Shown piece after piece: positions 6,425 through 13,261 of a stretch of DNA of 18,275 bases. Source of the stretch: an uncultured Pirellulales bacterium (GTDB lineage Bacteria > Planctomycetota > Planctomycetia > Pirellulales > Lacipirellulaceae); NCBI GenBank assembly GCA_947258835.1, contig CAMYJY010000103.1, forward strand, positions 2,809 to 21,083. The letters are read 5' to 3'. A program made the translations under genes and the position numbers. The notes under the pieces were generated by a model. It did no database searches and was not told the DNA's origin. It saw nothing but the letters and a program-made list of their open reading frames with translations. The stretch's first letter is position 1. Each line of letters starts with the position of its first letter.

Positions 6425-6466
6425 TCTTTCCGTTGGCCGCTTGAACTATTGCGTACAAGGATTTGC

Positions 6467-7198
6467 ATGATGGACAACGTGATCGGCTTTATTTTTGCTC
6501 GGGGTGGCTCCAAGGGCGTGCCGGGTAAAAACATCCGCCCCCTGGGTGGCCGACCGCTCATCGCCCATGCCATCCAGGCGGGCTTGGAATGTCGCGCGTT
6601 GCAGCGGATTGTTGTTTCCACGGACTGTCCTGAAATTGCTAGGATCGCTCGCAGTTGCGGTGCGGAAGTTCCTTTTTTGCGTCCTCCCCTGTTGGCATCG
6701 GATACGGCTCCGGAACGCTTGGCCTGGCGGCACGCTATCGAGCAAGTCGAGCAGATGGATCAGCGGCGGGTGGATACGCTCGTTAGCATCCCTGCCACGT
6801 GCCCCCTCCGCGCGCCTGAGGATATCGACCGCTGTGTGGCGGGTTTGATGGAGTCTTCTGCGGATATTGCCCTCACCGTCACCCCAGCCAGCAGCAACCC
6901 TTACTTCAATATGGTGACTCGCGACAAGCGGGGGTTCGCCAACGTGGTGCTCAACCATGGAGGGCCCGTCCACCGCCGGCAGGAAGCACCGACCGTTTTT
7001 GATTTAACGGCTGTCGCCTATGCGGCACGTCGTGATCCCATCTTCACCTACGATACCATTTTTGAAAGTCGAGTCTTGGCCATTGAGGTGCCCCCCGAAC
7101 GTGCCATCGATATCGATACAGAATTGGATTGGAAATTTGCCGAGTTCTTATTTCAACACAAAGAGGCCGTCACTTCCCCAGGGCTGCAAGCGGCCTGA
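6467..7198 (+). CDS. neuA: CMP-nonulosonic acid synthetase (acylneuraminate cytidylyltransferase family)
   Basis: This enzyme joins CTP and a nonulosonic acid (neuraminic, legionaminic or similar) to give the CMP-sugar donor plus pyrophosphate. The nucleotide-binding motif 'FARGGSKGVPGKN' is at residues 10-22, and the family end motif 'AIDIDTELDWKFAE' near 216-229 supplies metal-binding aspartates. The protein is 243 residues, normal for LegF/NeuA/PseF enzymes. The start is ATG 6467 (ATG 6470 also possible), with AAGG six bases upstream. Earlier codons from 6347 translate an AT-rich repeat and were excluded. It heads the operon, followed by neuB after a 116-nt gap with two hairpins. Given the LegB and CBS-nucleotidyltransferase genes downstream, legionaminic acid is the more likely substrate (inference). 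Confidence 0.88.
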   Translation: MMDNVIGFIFARGGSKGVPGKNIRPLGGRPLIAHAIQAGLECRALQRIVVSTDCPEIARIARSCGAEVPFLRPPLLASDTAPERLAWRHAIEQVEQMDQRRVDTLVSIPATCPLRAPEDIDRCVAGLMESSADIALTVTPASSNPYFNMVTRDKRGFANVVLNHGGPVHRRQEAPTVFDLTAVAYAARRDPIFTYDTIFESRVLAIEVPPERAIDIDTELDWKFAEFLFQHKEAVTSPGLQAA

Positions 7199-7216
7199 TT
7201 TTAGTCTTACTTACCA

Positions 7217-7233
7217 AGGAAGTTGTACTTCCT
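7217..7233 (+). terminator. Short stem-loop after neuA
   Basis: AGGAAGT (7217-7223) pairs with ACTTCCT (7227-7233) around a TGT loop, and flanking CCA/TGG bases can extend it. It lies 19 nt after the neuA stop. There is only a weak T-run, so it could be a partial terminator or mRNA-processing structure. Confidence 0.4.
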
Positions 7234-7245
7234 GTTTGGTTCAGA

Positions 7246-7289
7246 TCAATTTACTTCTGAAAGAACGGCCTCCGGCCGTTCTTTCAGAA
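7246..7289 (+). promoter_or_regulatory. Hairpin 3, perfect 16-bp stem in the neuA-neuB gap
   Basis: TTCTGAAAGAACGGCC (7255-7270) and its exact complement (7274-7289) close a TCC loop. The GGCC-TCC-GGCC tip is the complement-oriented version of the tip in hairpins 1 and 2. It sits 25 nt before the neuB start, leaving the AAGGAAGG ribosome binding site (7298-7305) free. A role as attenuator or RNA-stability element between the first and second genes is possible. The flank 7246-7262 is repeated at 1160-1176. Confidence 0.6.
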
Positions 7290-7314
7290 ACTGCAGCAAG
7301 GAAGGCAAACGAGC

Positions 7315-8379
7315 ATGCACCCAGCGGTGCCCCAACCCGCGAGTCTCACCATCGGCCAGCGCGCGCTGGGAACTCCCTGCTTGATCATTGCCGAGGCCGG
7401 TGTGAATCATAATGGCAGTCTGCAGCGGGCACTGGAGTTGGTGGATTGCGCGGCGGAGGCCGGGGCCGACGCCGTCAAATTCCAGACCTTTCAGGCCCAG
7501 CAGTTGGTCACACCGCAGGCGGTGCAGGCCCCCTACCAGCGGCGGAACATGAAACGATCGTGTTCCCAGTTGGAGATGCTCAGCCAACTGGAGCTGTCCC
7601 ATGCAGACCATTGTGCCTTGATCGAACGGTGCCAGCAGCGCGGGATCTTGTTTCTCTCCACTCCTTTCGACGCGCCCAGCGCGGATCAGCTCGTGGAACT
7701 TGGCGTCGTCGCTTTAAAAATTCCCTCGGGGGAAATCACGAACTTGCCCTTCCTGGACCATGTGGCCCGGCTTGGTCTGCCCCTGATTGTCTCCACGGGC
7801 ATGAGCTACTTGGGCGAAGTCGACCTGGCGGTCCGTACGATGCAGGCCGCTGGGAATCATGATTTCGCGCTGTTGCACTGCGTCAGCAACTACCCGGCCG
7901 ATCCCCACGACGTCAACTTACGCGCCTTGCAGACGCTGCAAGCCGCTTTCGCCCAGCCGGTCGGCTATTCGGATCATACGCTGGGCATCGAAGTCAGCTT
8001 AGCGGCCGTGGCTCTCGGAGCTTGTATTCTAGAAAAGCATTTTACCCTGGATCGCACGCTGCCAGGTCCCGATCATCGGGCCTCTGTGGAGCCTGCCGAG
8101 CTACAACAACTGGTCCAGGGCGTGCGGACCGTGGAACAGGCCCTCGGTGATGGCCGCAAGGCTCCCGCTGCCAATGAAAAAGAGACCGCTGCGGTGGCAC
8201 GCAAAAGCCTCGTCACCGCGGCTGCCCTACCGGCCGGGACCGAACTGACCGAGGAGCTGATCGCCATCAAACGCCCCGGTACGGGACTGGCGCCTGCCTT
8301 AAAAACGCACCTGCTCCATCGTCGCACGCTCCGCGAGCTACCCGCCGGGCATCTCCTGCGTTGGGGGGATGTGGCATGA
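7315..8379 (+). CDS. neuB: Nonulosonic acid synthase (NeuB/LegI family)
   Basis: This enzyme condenses phosphoenolpyruvate with a six-carbon amino sugar to form a nine-carbon nonulosonic acid. The TIM-barrel motifs are present: 'IAEAGVNHNG' (25-34), 'AVKFQTF' (53-59), 'LSTPFD' (114-119), 'KIPSGEI' (135-141) and 'GYSDHT' (207-212). H211 and H232 (in 'EKHFTL') match the manganese ligands of NeuB. The C-terminal 65 residues form the SAF/antifreeze-like domain with 'KSLVTAAALPAGTELT'. Length, 354 residues, is typical. The start is ATG 7315 with AAGGAAGG upstream. The TGA stop overlaps the ATG of a 16-codon ORF. NeuB and LegI cannot be separated by motifs alone; context favours legionaminic acid. 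Confidence 0.92.
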   Translation: MHPAVPQPASLTIGQRALGTPCLIIAEAGVNHNGSLQRALELVDCAAEAGADAVKFQTFQAQQLVTPQAVQAPYQRRNMKRSCSQLEMLSQLELSHADHCALIERCQQRGILFLSTPFDAPSADQLVELGVVALKIPSGEITNLPFLDHVARLGLPLIVSTGMSYLGEVDLAVRTMQAAGNHDFALLHCVSNYPADPHDVNLRALQTLQAAFAQPVGYSDHTLGIEVSLAAVALGACILEKHFTLDRTLPGPDHRASVEPAELQQLVQGVRTVEQALGDGRKAPAANEKETAAVARKSLVTAAALPAGTELTEELIAIKRPGTGLAPALKTHLLHRRTLRELPAGHLLRWGDVA

Positions 8380-8426
8380 GAAAACGCCGGATCGTACACC
8401 ACAACACCCACCACTGGCCCCAGTAG
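8376..8426 (+). CDS. 16-codon ORF, possible translational coupler between neuB and neuD
   Basis: The ATG overlaps the neuB stop as ATGA (8376-8379). The frame encodes MRKRRIVHHNTHHWPQ and ends with TAG at 8424-8426, six bases before the neuD ATG at 8433. No function for the peptide is recognisable; it is basic and histidine-rich. Since neuD has no visible Shine-Dalgarno sequence, ribosomes finishing this ORF could restart on neuD. It could also be chance, because it is so short. Confidence 0.35.
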   Translation: MRKRRIVHHNTHHWPQ

Positions 8427-8432
8427 CTACGC

Positions 8433-9086
8433 ATGCCAAGAGTTGTACTCATCGGTGCTGGAGATCATGCGCGGGTCCTGGTCGACACGTTGGAGGGGAC
8501 TGCTGCGTGTCAGCTCTATGCCGTGCTGGACAAGGACGACGCGCACGCAGGAAGTACACTGCAGGGCCTCCCGATCTTGCCGGAATCCTCCACCCTCAAC
8601 AACTTGAGGGAACAGGGAGTCAGCCATTTTGTGGTTGCGGTCGCCGGGCCCAGGCAAGCTTCCCTGCGCCGCCAACTTTTTCAGCAAGCCCTGCAAGCGG
8701 GCCTCCAACCTTGGACGGTGACACACAGCACGGCCTGCATTTCCACGCGTGCCAGGCTGGGTGCCGGCGTCCAGCTGCTGGCCCGTTGCGTCGTCAATAC
8801 AGGAGCCCGTTTGCAATCCAACGTGATTGTGAATACGGGGGCGATCGTGGAACACGATTGCCACATCGGACCGCATGCACACATTGCCCCGGGGGTCTGT
8901 TTGGCCGGGGGCGTGCGGGTCGGGACGGGGGCCCATATTGGAGTGGGGGCCGTGGTGAAGGAATACGTTTCCATTGGTGATCAGGCCCTGGTAGGGGCTG
9001 GGGCGGTGGTCATTCACGACGTGCCGGCCCAGGCCGTGGTGGCGGGCATTCCTGCCAAACCACTCAGAATAAGGGGAGCCGCATGA
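8433..9086 (+). CDS. neuD: NeuD/PglD-type sugar acetyltransferase
   Basis: This 217-residue protein is an acetyl-CoA-dependent acetyltransferase of the NeuD/PglD/LegH type. The N-terminal Rossmann-like part begins 'RVVLIGAGDHARVLVDTL' (3-20), the usual sugar-nucleotide-binding segment. Residues about 100-210 are left-handed beta-helix hexapeptide repeats ('IGPHAHIAPG', 'VRVGTGAHIG', 'VSIGDQALVG') ending in 'VVAGIPAKPLR'. The catalytic histidine is expected at H141 in 'VEHDCHIG'. In legionaminic acid pathways such an enzyme (LegH) acetylates the 4-amino group of the nucleotide sugar; in sialic acid pathways NeuD O-acetylates. Its TGA overlaps the next ATG as ATGA, so translation is coupled. 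No Shine-Dalgarno sequence is visible before ATG 8433; a 16-codon ORF precedes it. Confidence 0.88.
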   Translation: MPRVVLIGAGDHARVLVDTLEGTAACQLYAVLDKDDAHAGSTLQGLPILPESSTLNNLREQGVSHFVVAVAGPRQASLRRQLFQQALQAGLQPWTVTHSTACISTRARLGAGVQLLARCVVNTGARLQSNVIVNTGAIVEHDCHIGPHAHIAPGVCLAGGVRVGTGAHIGVGAVVKEYVSIGDQALVGAGAVVIHDVPAQAVVAGIPAKPLRIRGAA

Positions 9087-10141
9087 AGCGATCGATCGAA
9101 CCGTGCTTGGTAACTGCCCCCATGTGTCTCCGCGAGGTGATGGAACGGATTGACATGGCCGGCCTGGGGATTGCCCTCCAGGTGGATGCCGAAAAACGTT
9201 TTGTGCGGACGATTACCGATGGCGACTTGCGCCGCGCCATCCTGGATAATTTATCGCTGGCGTCCTTGGTGGCCGACTTGCCCGCCCCGCGGGGAGGGAA
9301 GTCCGTGACCGCCAGTGCGGAGGCCAGTCGTGAAGAACAGCTGGAAACGATGCTGGCGGCGCAGGTGCGGCATCTGCCTCTGCTGCGGGCGGACGGTACG
9401 GTGGCCGAACTGGCTTCCAGTGAGGAGTTCATGCCGCAGATGCCGATGCAAGCGGTGATTATGGCCGGCGGCTTTGGCACGCGGTTGGCACCGCTCACCG
9501 ACGACACCCCCAAGCCGATGTTGCCCGTGGGGGGAAAGCCGTTGATGGAGCGTACGATCGAGGGACTCCAACGGGCAGGAATTAAACGGATCAACGTGAC
9601 GACCCATTATCTGCCGGAAAAGATCACCCGCTATTTTGGCAGCGGCAGCCGCTTTGGGGTCGATCTGAACTACGTCGCCGAGGATGAACCCCTGGGCACC
9701 GCCGGTGCCATCGGACTGATGGGCGAAGTGACGGAGCCCCTGCTGGTGATGAATGGCGACATTCTGACCAATGTGGATTACCGGGCCCTGCTCAAGTTCC
9801 ACCAGCAGCATACGGCGGCCTTGACCGTTGCGGTCCGGCAGTACGATGTCCAAGTACCTTATGGCGTGGTGGAAGCGAAGGCTGGTCGGGTCCGGGCCCT
9901 GAAAGAAAAACCAGAATTTAATTTTCTTGTGAACGCGGGGATTTACCTGCTGGAACCGTCTGTCAGACGGTACATCCCCCGCGGGCAAAAGTTCGATATG
10001 ACGGAATTGATCGATATCCTCTTGGAGCATGAGGAGACTGTCGTCGGCTTCCCCATTATGGAATACTGGTTGGATATTGGGCAGCATGACGATTTTCAAA
10101 AGGCACAGCAGGATATTACCAACCGCAGGTGGGCCGCATGA
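9083..10141 (+). CDS. ptmE: CBS-domain sugar nucleotidyltransferase (PtmE/LegX type)
   Basis: This 352-residue protein has a tandem CBS region in residues about 1-118 ('TITDGDLRRAIL' at 43-54 and 'QVRHLPLLRADG' at 94-105) fused to a nucleotidyltransferase domain from 122. The signature 'MAGGFGTRLAPLTDDTPKPM' is at 127-146, with 'EDEPLGTAGAIG', 'VMNGDILT' for metal binding and 'MEYWLDIGQHDDF' at the end. In Campylobacter the same architecture (PtmE) makes GDP-glucosamine from glucosamine-1-phosphate and GTP for the legionaminic acid route. CBS pairs often sense adenosyl nucleotides, so activity could respond to energy state. Both ends overlap neighbours by ATGA, supporting one coupled operon. 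GDP specificity is inferred from family and context. Confidence 0.85.
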   Translation: MKRSIEPCLVTAPMCLREVMERIDMAGLGIALQVDAEKRFVRTITDGDLRRAILDNLSLASLVADLPAPRGGKSVTASAEASREEQLETMLAAQVRHLPLLRADGTVAELASSEEFMPQMPMQAVIMAGGFGTRLAPLTDDTPKPMLPVGGKPLMERTIEGLQRAGIKRINVTTHYLPEKITRYFGSGSRFGVDLNYVAEDEPLGTAGAIGLMGEVTEPLLVMNGDILTNVDYRALLKFHQQHTAALTVAVRQYDVQVPYGVVEAKAGRVRALKEKPEFNFLVNAGIYLLEPSVRRYIPRGQKFDMTELIDILLEHEETVVGFPIMEYWLDIGQHDDFQKAQQDITNRRWAA

Positions 10142-11139
10142 ATTGGAGTGGAAAAAAAGTTCTCGTCACCGGTGCGGGTGGTTTTATTGGCAGCCATCTG
10201 ACGGAAGCGCTGGTCACGGCTGGGGCCGAGGTACGGGCTTTGGTGCATTACAATTCCGGGGGCCGCCAGGGTTGGCTGGACGAATCGTCCCTCCGCAGTG
10301 ACATGGAAATCGTGGCCGGCGATATTACGGACGCCGGTTCGGTGCTGCATAGCATGCGGGACTGCGAGGTGGTGTTTCATCTGGCAGCTCTGATTGCCAT
10401 TCCCTACTCCTACATTGCCCCCGCTTCCTATGTGCAGACCAACGTGGTGGGCACACTCAATGTGTTGGAAGCGGCCCGGCGCTGGGATACGCAGCGGGTG
10501 ATCCATACCTCCACCAGTGAAGTTTATGGGACCGCACTCCAAGTCCCCATTGCGGAAACCCATCCCTTGCAGGGGCAATCTCCTTATTCAGCCAGTAAAA
10601 TTGGCGCGGACAAACTGGCGGAGTCCTACCACCGCTCATTTAATTTGCCGGTGGTAACGGTGCGGCCCTTCAACACGTTTGGTCCGCGGCAATCGGCCCG
10701 CGCCGTGTTGCCAACCATCATTACCCAATGCCTCCAAATCAGCGGTGGCCGGGCAGACAATACGTTGCGGTTGGGGAGCCTGACTCCCACGCGCGATCTG
10801 AATTACGTCGCCAATACGGCGAGCGGTTTCATGCTGGCTGCCGCGGCCCCGGCGGCCCTTGGACAGACCATGAATTTAGGTTCCGGACAAGAAATCAGCA
10901 TTGGTGATTTGGCCGCCCAGATTGCTCAACTCATCGGCTGCGAAATAAATATCGAGTGCGATGACCAGCGGGTGCGTCCGGCCAACAGCGAAGTCGAACG
11001 TCTGCTGGCGGACAACAGCCTGGCCCGTTCTGTGCTGGGCTGGGAACCGGCCGTGGGACTTGAGGCCGGCCTGTCGCAAACGATTGACTGGTTTCGCGGC
11101 CATCTGGCCGGTTACCGGGCGGACGTGTACCACGTCTAG
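10138..11139 (+). CDS. legB: NAD-dependent nucleotide-sugar 4,6-dehydratase (LegB type, extended SDR)
   Basis: This 333-residue enzyme is an extended short-chain dehydrogenase. The NAD motif 'TGAGGFIGSH' is at 11-20, a Ser/Thr-rich active-site strand 'IHTSTSEVYG' at 122-131, and the catalytic Y150-x-x-x-K154 in 'SPYSASK'. 'VRPFNTFGPRQSARAVLPT' follows. The pattern agrees with LegB, which converts GDP-GlcNAc to the 4-keto-6-deoxy sugar. I chose ATG 10138, which overlaps the preceding stop as ATGA, over GTG 10129. It is the last gene of the operon; a hairpin follows at 11156-11181. UDP-sugar use (as in PseB-like or other dehydratases) cannot be excluded from sequence alone. LegC and LegG, the next pathway steps, are not seen nearby. 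Confidence 0.85.
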   Translation: MNWSGKKVLVTGAGGFIGSHLTEALVTAGAEVRALVHYNSGGRQGWLDESSLRSDMEIVAGDITDAGSVLHSMRDCEVVFHLAALIAIPYSYIAPASYVQTNVVGTLNVLEAARRWDTQRVIHTSTSEVYGTALQVPIAETHPLQGQSPYSASKIGADKLAESYHRSFNLPVVTVRPFNTFGPRQSARAVLPTIITQCLQISGGRADNTLRLGSLTPTRDLNYVANTASGFMLAAAAPAALGQTMNLGSGQEISIGDLAAQIAQLIGCEINIECDDQRVRPANSEVERLLADNSLARSVLGWEPAVGLEAGLSQTIDWFRGHLAGYRADVYHV

Positions 11140-11155
11140 ACACCCCTTAAGGCGA

Positions 11156-11181
11156 GCGGCAGGTAAGTTTTTACCTGCCGC
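11156..11181. terminator. Hairpin terminator between convergent operons
   Basis: GCGGCAGGTAA (11156-11166) and TTACCTGCCGC (11171-11181) form a perfect 11-bp stem with a GTTT loop. It lies between the end of the nonulosonic acid operon (+) and the end of the pckA operon (-), where a bidirectional terminator is expected. A clear T-run is lacking. Confidence 0.65.
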
Positions 11182-11251
11182 GTGATCGAAAATCCCAGCG
11201 AAGCCAATCCATTGGGCTGTCGATGGGTAAGTTCTCATCTGCCCCCAACGC

Positions 11252-11545
11252 CTAAATCCCCAAATTGGCGAGGGCCGCCGCCACCTGGTTGATGGCGTGG
11301 GTGAGTTGGGGGTGGTCCACTTCAAACTTGAGCAGCTGCTCGTGGAGTTCTTCCGCTAGGGGGACGGAGGGGCCGGGCGAGCCAGCCTCTGTTGCATCAG
11401 CGTCCGTGGAACGGGCCTCCGACAAGCGGCCAATATCGGCCGCCAGCTTCTGCAGTGTCTCCCGGGTGGCAGTATCCACGGAGGAGGCACTTTGAAGTTG
11501 TTGATGCAAGTTTTCCAGCGTTTGGAGAAGTTGTTTGTTTTCCAT
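11252..11545 (-). CDS. DUF4404 family protein
   Basis: This 97-residue protein, 'MENKQLLQTLENLHQQLQ', ends with 'HPQLTHAINQVAAALANLGI'. The leucine-rich helical start, central 'LAEELHEQLLKFEVDHP' and ending match DUF4404, a small family of unknown function. Its ATG (11545-11543) overlaps the pckA stop as ATGA, so it is translationally coupled to PEP carboxykinase. It is predicted to be helical, partly coiled coil and cytoplasmic. The middle (about 40-60) is low-complexity Ser/Ala/Asp-rich. Coupling suggests a role linked to PckA, but nothing in the sequence shows what. Confidence 0.8.
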   Translation of the reverse strand: MENKQLLQTLENLHQQLQSASSVDTATRETLQKLAADIGRLSEARSTDADATEAGSPGPSVPLAEELHEQLLKFEVDHPQLTHAINQVAAALANLGI

Positions 11546-13137
11546 CAGGCTTTTCCCGAACGTACTTGAGGGCCCGCGGCGATGATTTCTGCATTCTCCG
11601 CAAACTTTTTGAAGTTTTCCACGAATAGGCCAGCCAGCTTGTTGGCCGTCGTATCGAAGGCGGCCGGGTCTGCCCAGGTGTTTTTCGGGACCAGTATTTC
11701 GGACGGTACCTGGGCACAGTGGGTGGGAATTTTGAGCCCGAAAACTGGATCGGTGGTGGTGCTGGTCTGGGCCAGGGAGCCGTCGTGGATGGCATCAATA
11801 ATCGCCCGGGTGTATTTGAGGCTCATCCGCTCACCGGTGCCGTAGGCCCCTCCGCTCCAGCCCGTGTTCACCAGCCAGGCATGCGAGCCGTGGGTCCGCA
11901 TCTTTTCCGCCAACAGTTCCGCGTAGCGGGCCGGATGGAGTACCAAGAAGGGCGCGCCAAAACAGGCCGAAAAGGTGGCCTGGGGCTCGGTAACACCCAC
12001 CTCGGTGCCGGCCACCTTGGCCGTGTAACCGCTGATGAAGTGATACATGGCCTGCTCGGGAGTCAGCTGGCTGACTGGAGGCAAGACTCCAAAGGCGTCA
12101 CACGTCAGCAAAATAATGTTTTGGGGATGTCCGCCCACGCAGGGTATTTTGGCATGGGGAATGTACTCGATCGGATAGCTGGCCCGGGTATTTTCGGTGA
12201 GCGAAACGTCCGTGTAATCCACCTCGCGCGTCACCGGATCGTGGACCGTGTTTTCCAAGATCGCGCCAAAACGGATCGCCCGGTAAATCTCGGGCTCATT
12301 TTCTTCCGTCAGGTCGATGCACTTGGCGTAGCAACCCCCTTCGATATTGAATACGCCCGATTCGTTCCAACAGTGTTCGTCGTCCCCAATCAGCGCGCGG
12401 TTGGAATCGGCGGAAAGCGTGGTTTTGCCGGTCCCCGAGAGACCAAAAAATAGCGACACATCGCCTGCCGGGCCCTCGTTGGCCGAGCAATGCATGGAGC
12501 AGACGCCCTGTTTGGGCATCAAGTAATGCATGATCGTGAAGACACCCTTTTTCATCTCACCGGCGTACTGCGTGCCCAGAATCACAAACTCGCCGCAGGC
12601 AAAATTCAGGGCCACACTCGTCTTGGTCTCCACACCCTCCACGCTGGTATCCGCGGCCTGCTGGCCCGCGTTGAACACGACATAATCGGGCTCACCAAAG
12701 GCAGCCAGCTCCTCTTGGTGGGGGCGAATCAACATGTTGTGCATGAACAAGGCGTGGTACGCCCGCGTGCAGATAATCCGCACCTTAATCCGCGTATCCG
12801 GATCCCAACCAGCAAAGCCGTCCACGACAAAGAGCTGGTCGCAACTGTTGAGATATTGGAGAGCCAGGGCTTTGTTTTTTTGAAAGGCAGTCTCGGAGAG
12901 AGGGATATTCACCGCTCCCCACCAGACGTCGTCCTTGCTCGAGGGCTCTGCTACGATCCGTTTGTCTTTAGGGCTGCGACCCTTTTTGGCGTCGGAATCC
13001 GTCTCCAAAGCTCCGCTGGAGACAATGGCCCCGCCATCGTGGTGAATGGCCTCTTCATAGAGACGCGCCGGAACTCCGTTGCGGACAACGTTGGTGACTT
13101 GAATACCATACTGAGCAAGATCGACTTGGTGAGACAT
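11545..13137 (-). CDS. pckA: Phosphoenolpyruvate carboxykinase (ATP)
   Basis: This gluconeogenic enzyme converts oxaloacetate and ATP to phosphoenolpyruvate, ADP and CO2. The P-loop 'FGLSGTGKTTLS' is at 231-242, the kinase-2/metal segment 'LIGDDEHCW' follows at 249-257, and 'YAGEMKKGVF' (191-200) with 'MHCSANEG' (215-222) carry the lysine and histidine metal ligands seen in E. coli PckA. The substrate-binding 'GRSPKDK' (53-59) is present. The protein is 530 residues from ATG 13137, chosen because GGGG lies about 8 bases upstream and 'MSHQVDLAQYGI' is family-like. The longer frame from 13164 adds nine doubtful residues. A 124-nt gap separates it from the CHAT gene on the same strand and should hold its promoter. 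It is coupled to the downstream DUF4404 gene. Confidence 0.95.
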   Translation of the reverse strand: MSHQVDLAQYGIQVTNVVRNGVPARLYEEAIHHDGGAIVSSGALETDSDAKKGRSPKDKRIVAEPSSKDDVWWGAVNIPLSETAFQKNKALALQYLNSCDQLFVVDGFAGWDPDTRIKVRIICTRAYHALFMHNMLIRPHQEELAAFGEPDYVVFNAGQQAADTSVEGVETKTSVALNFACGEFVILGTQYAGEMKKGVFTIMHYLMPKQGVCSMHCSANEGPAGDVSLFFGLSGTGKTTLSADSNRALIGDDEHCWNESGVFNIEGGCYAKCIDLTEENEPEIYRAIRFGAILENTVHDPVTREVDYTDVSLTENTRASYPIEYIPHAKIPCVGGHPQNIILLTCDAFGVLPPVSQLTPEQAMYHFISGYTAKVAGTEVGVTEPQATFSACFGAPFLVLHPARYAELLAEKMRTHGSHAWLVNTGWSGGAYGTGERMSLKYTRAIIDAIHDGSLAQTSTTTDPVFGLKIPTHCAQVPSEILVPKNTWADPAAFDTTANKLAGLFVENFKKFAENAEIIAAGPQVRSGKA

Positions 13138-13261
13138 CACGAATCCCCTGACTGCATGTCGCAAGACTGTTTGCCATCCTCTCCGGCCGCTGGACGACTC
13201 CAGTGTAGTGAACGTATCCTATTGCGGGCGGCGTAATCTTAGCACAGCTCGCAGGCGGATG

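Larger units (their letters stand above)
6093..6466. promoter_or_regulatory. Divergent promoter region between the sialyltransferase-like gene and neuA
   Basis: This 374-nt gap must carry the starts of both the minus-strand glycosyltransferase and the plus-strand nonulosonic acid operon. It holds a strong hairpin (6103-6141) at the leftward gene and an AT-rich run of CATCTAA repeats (about 6364-6424) before neuA. I cannot assign -35/-10 boxes with confidence. Confidence 0.5.

Noticed and set aside
9251..10099. 282-codon minus-strand open frame opposite the CBS-nucleotidyltransferase gene
   Set aside because: Antisense shadow; the plus strand has all family motifs.
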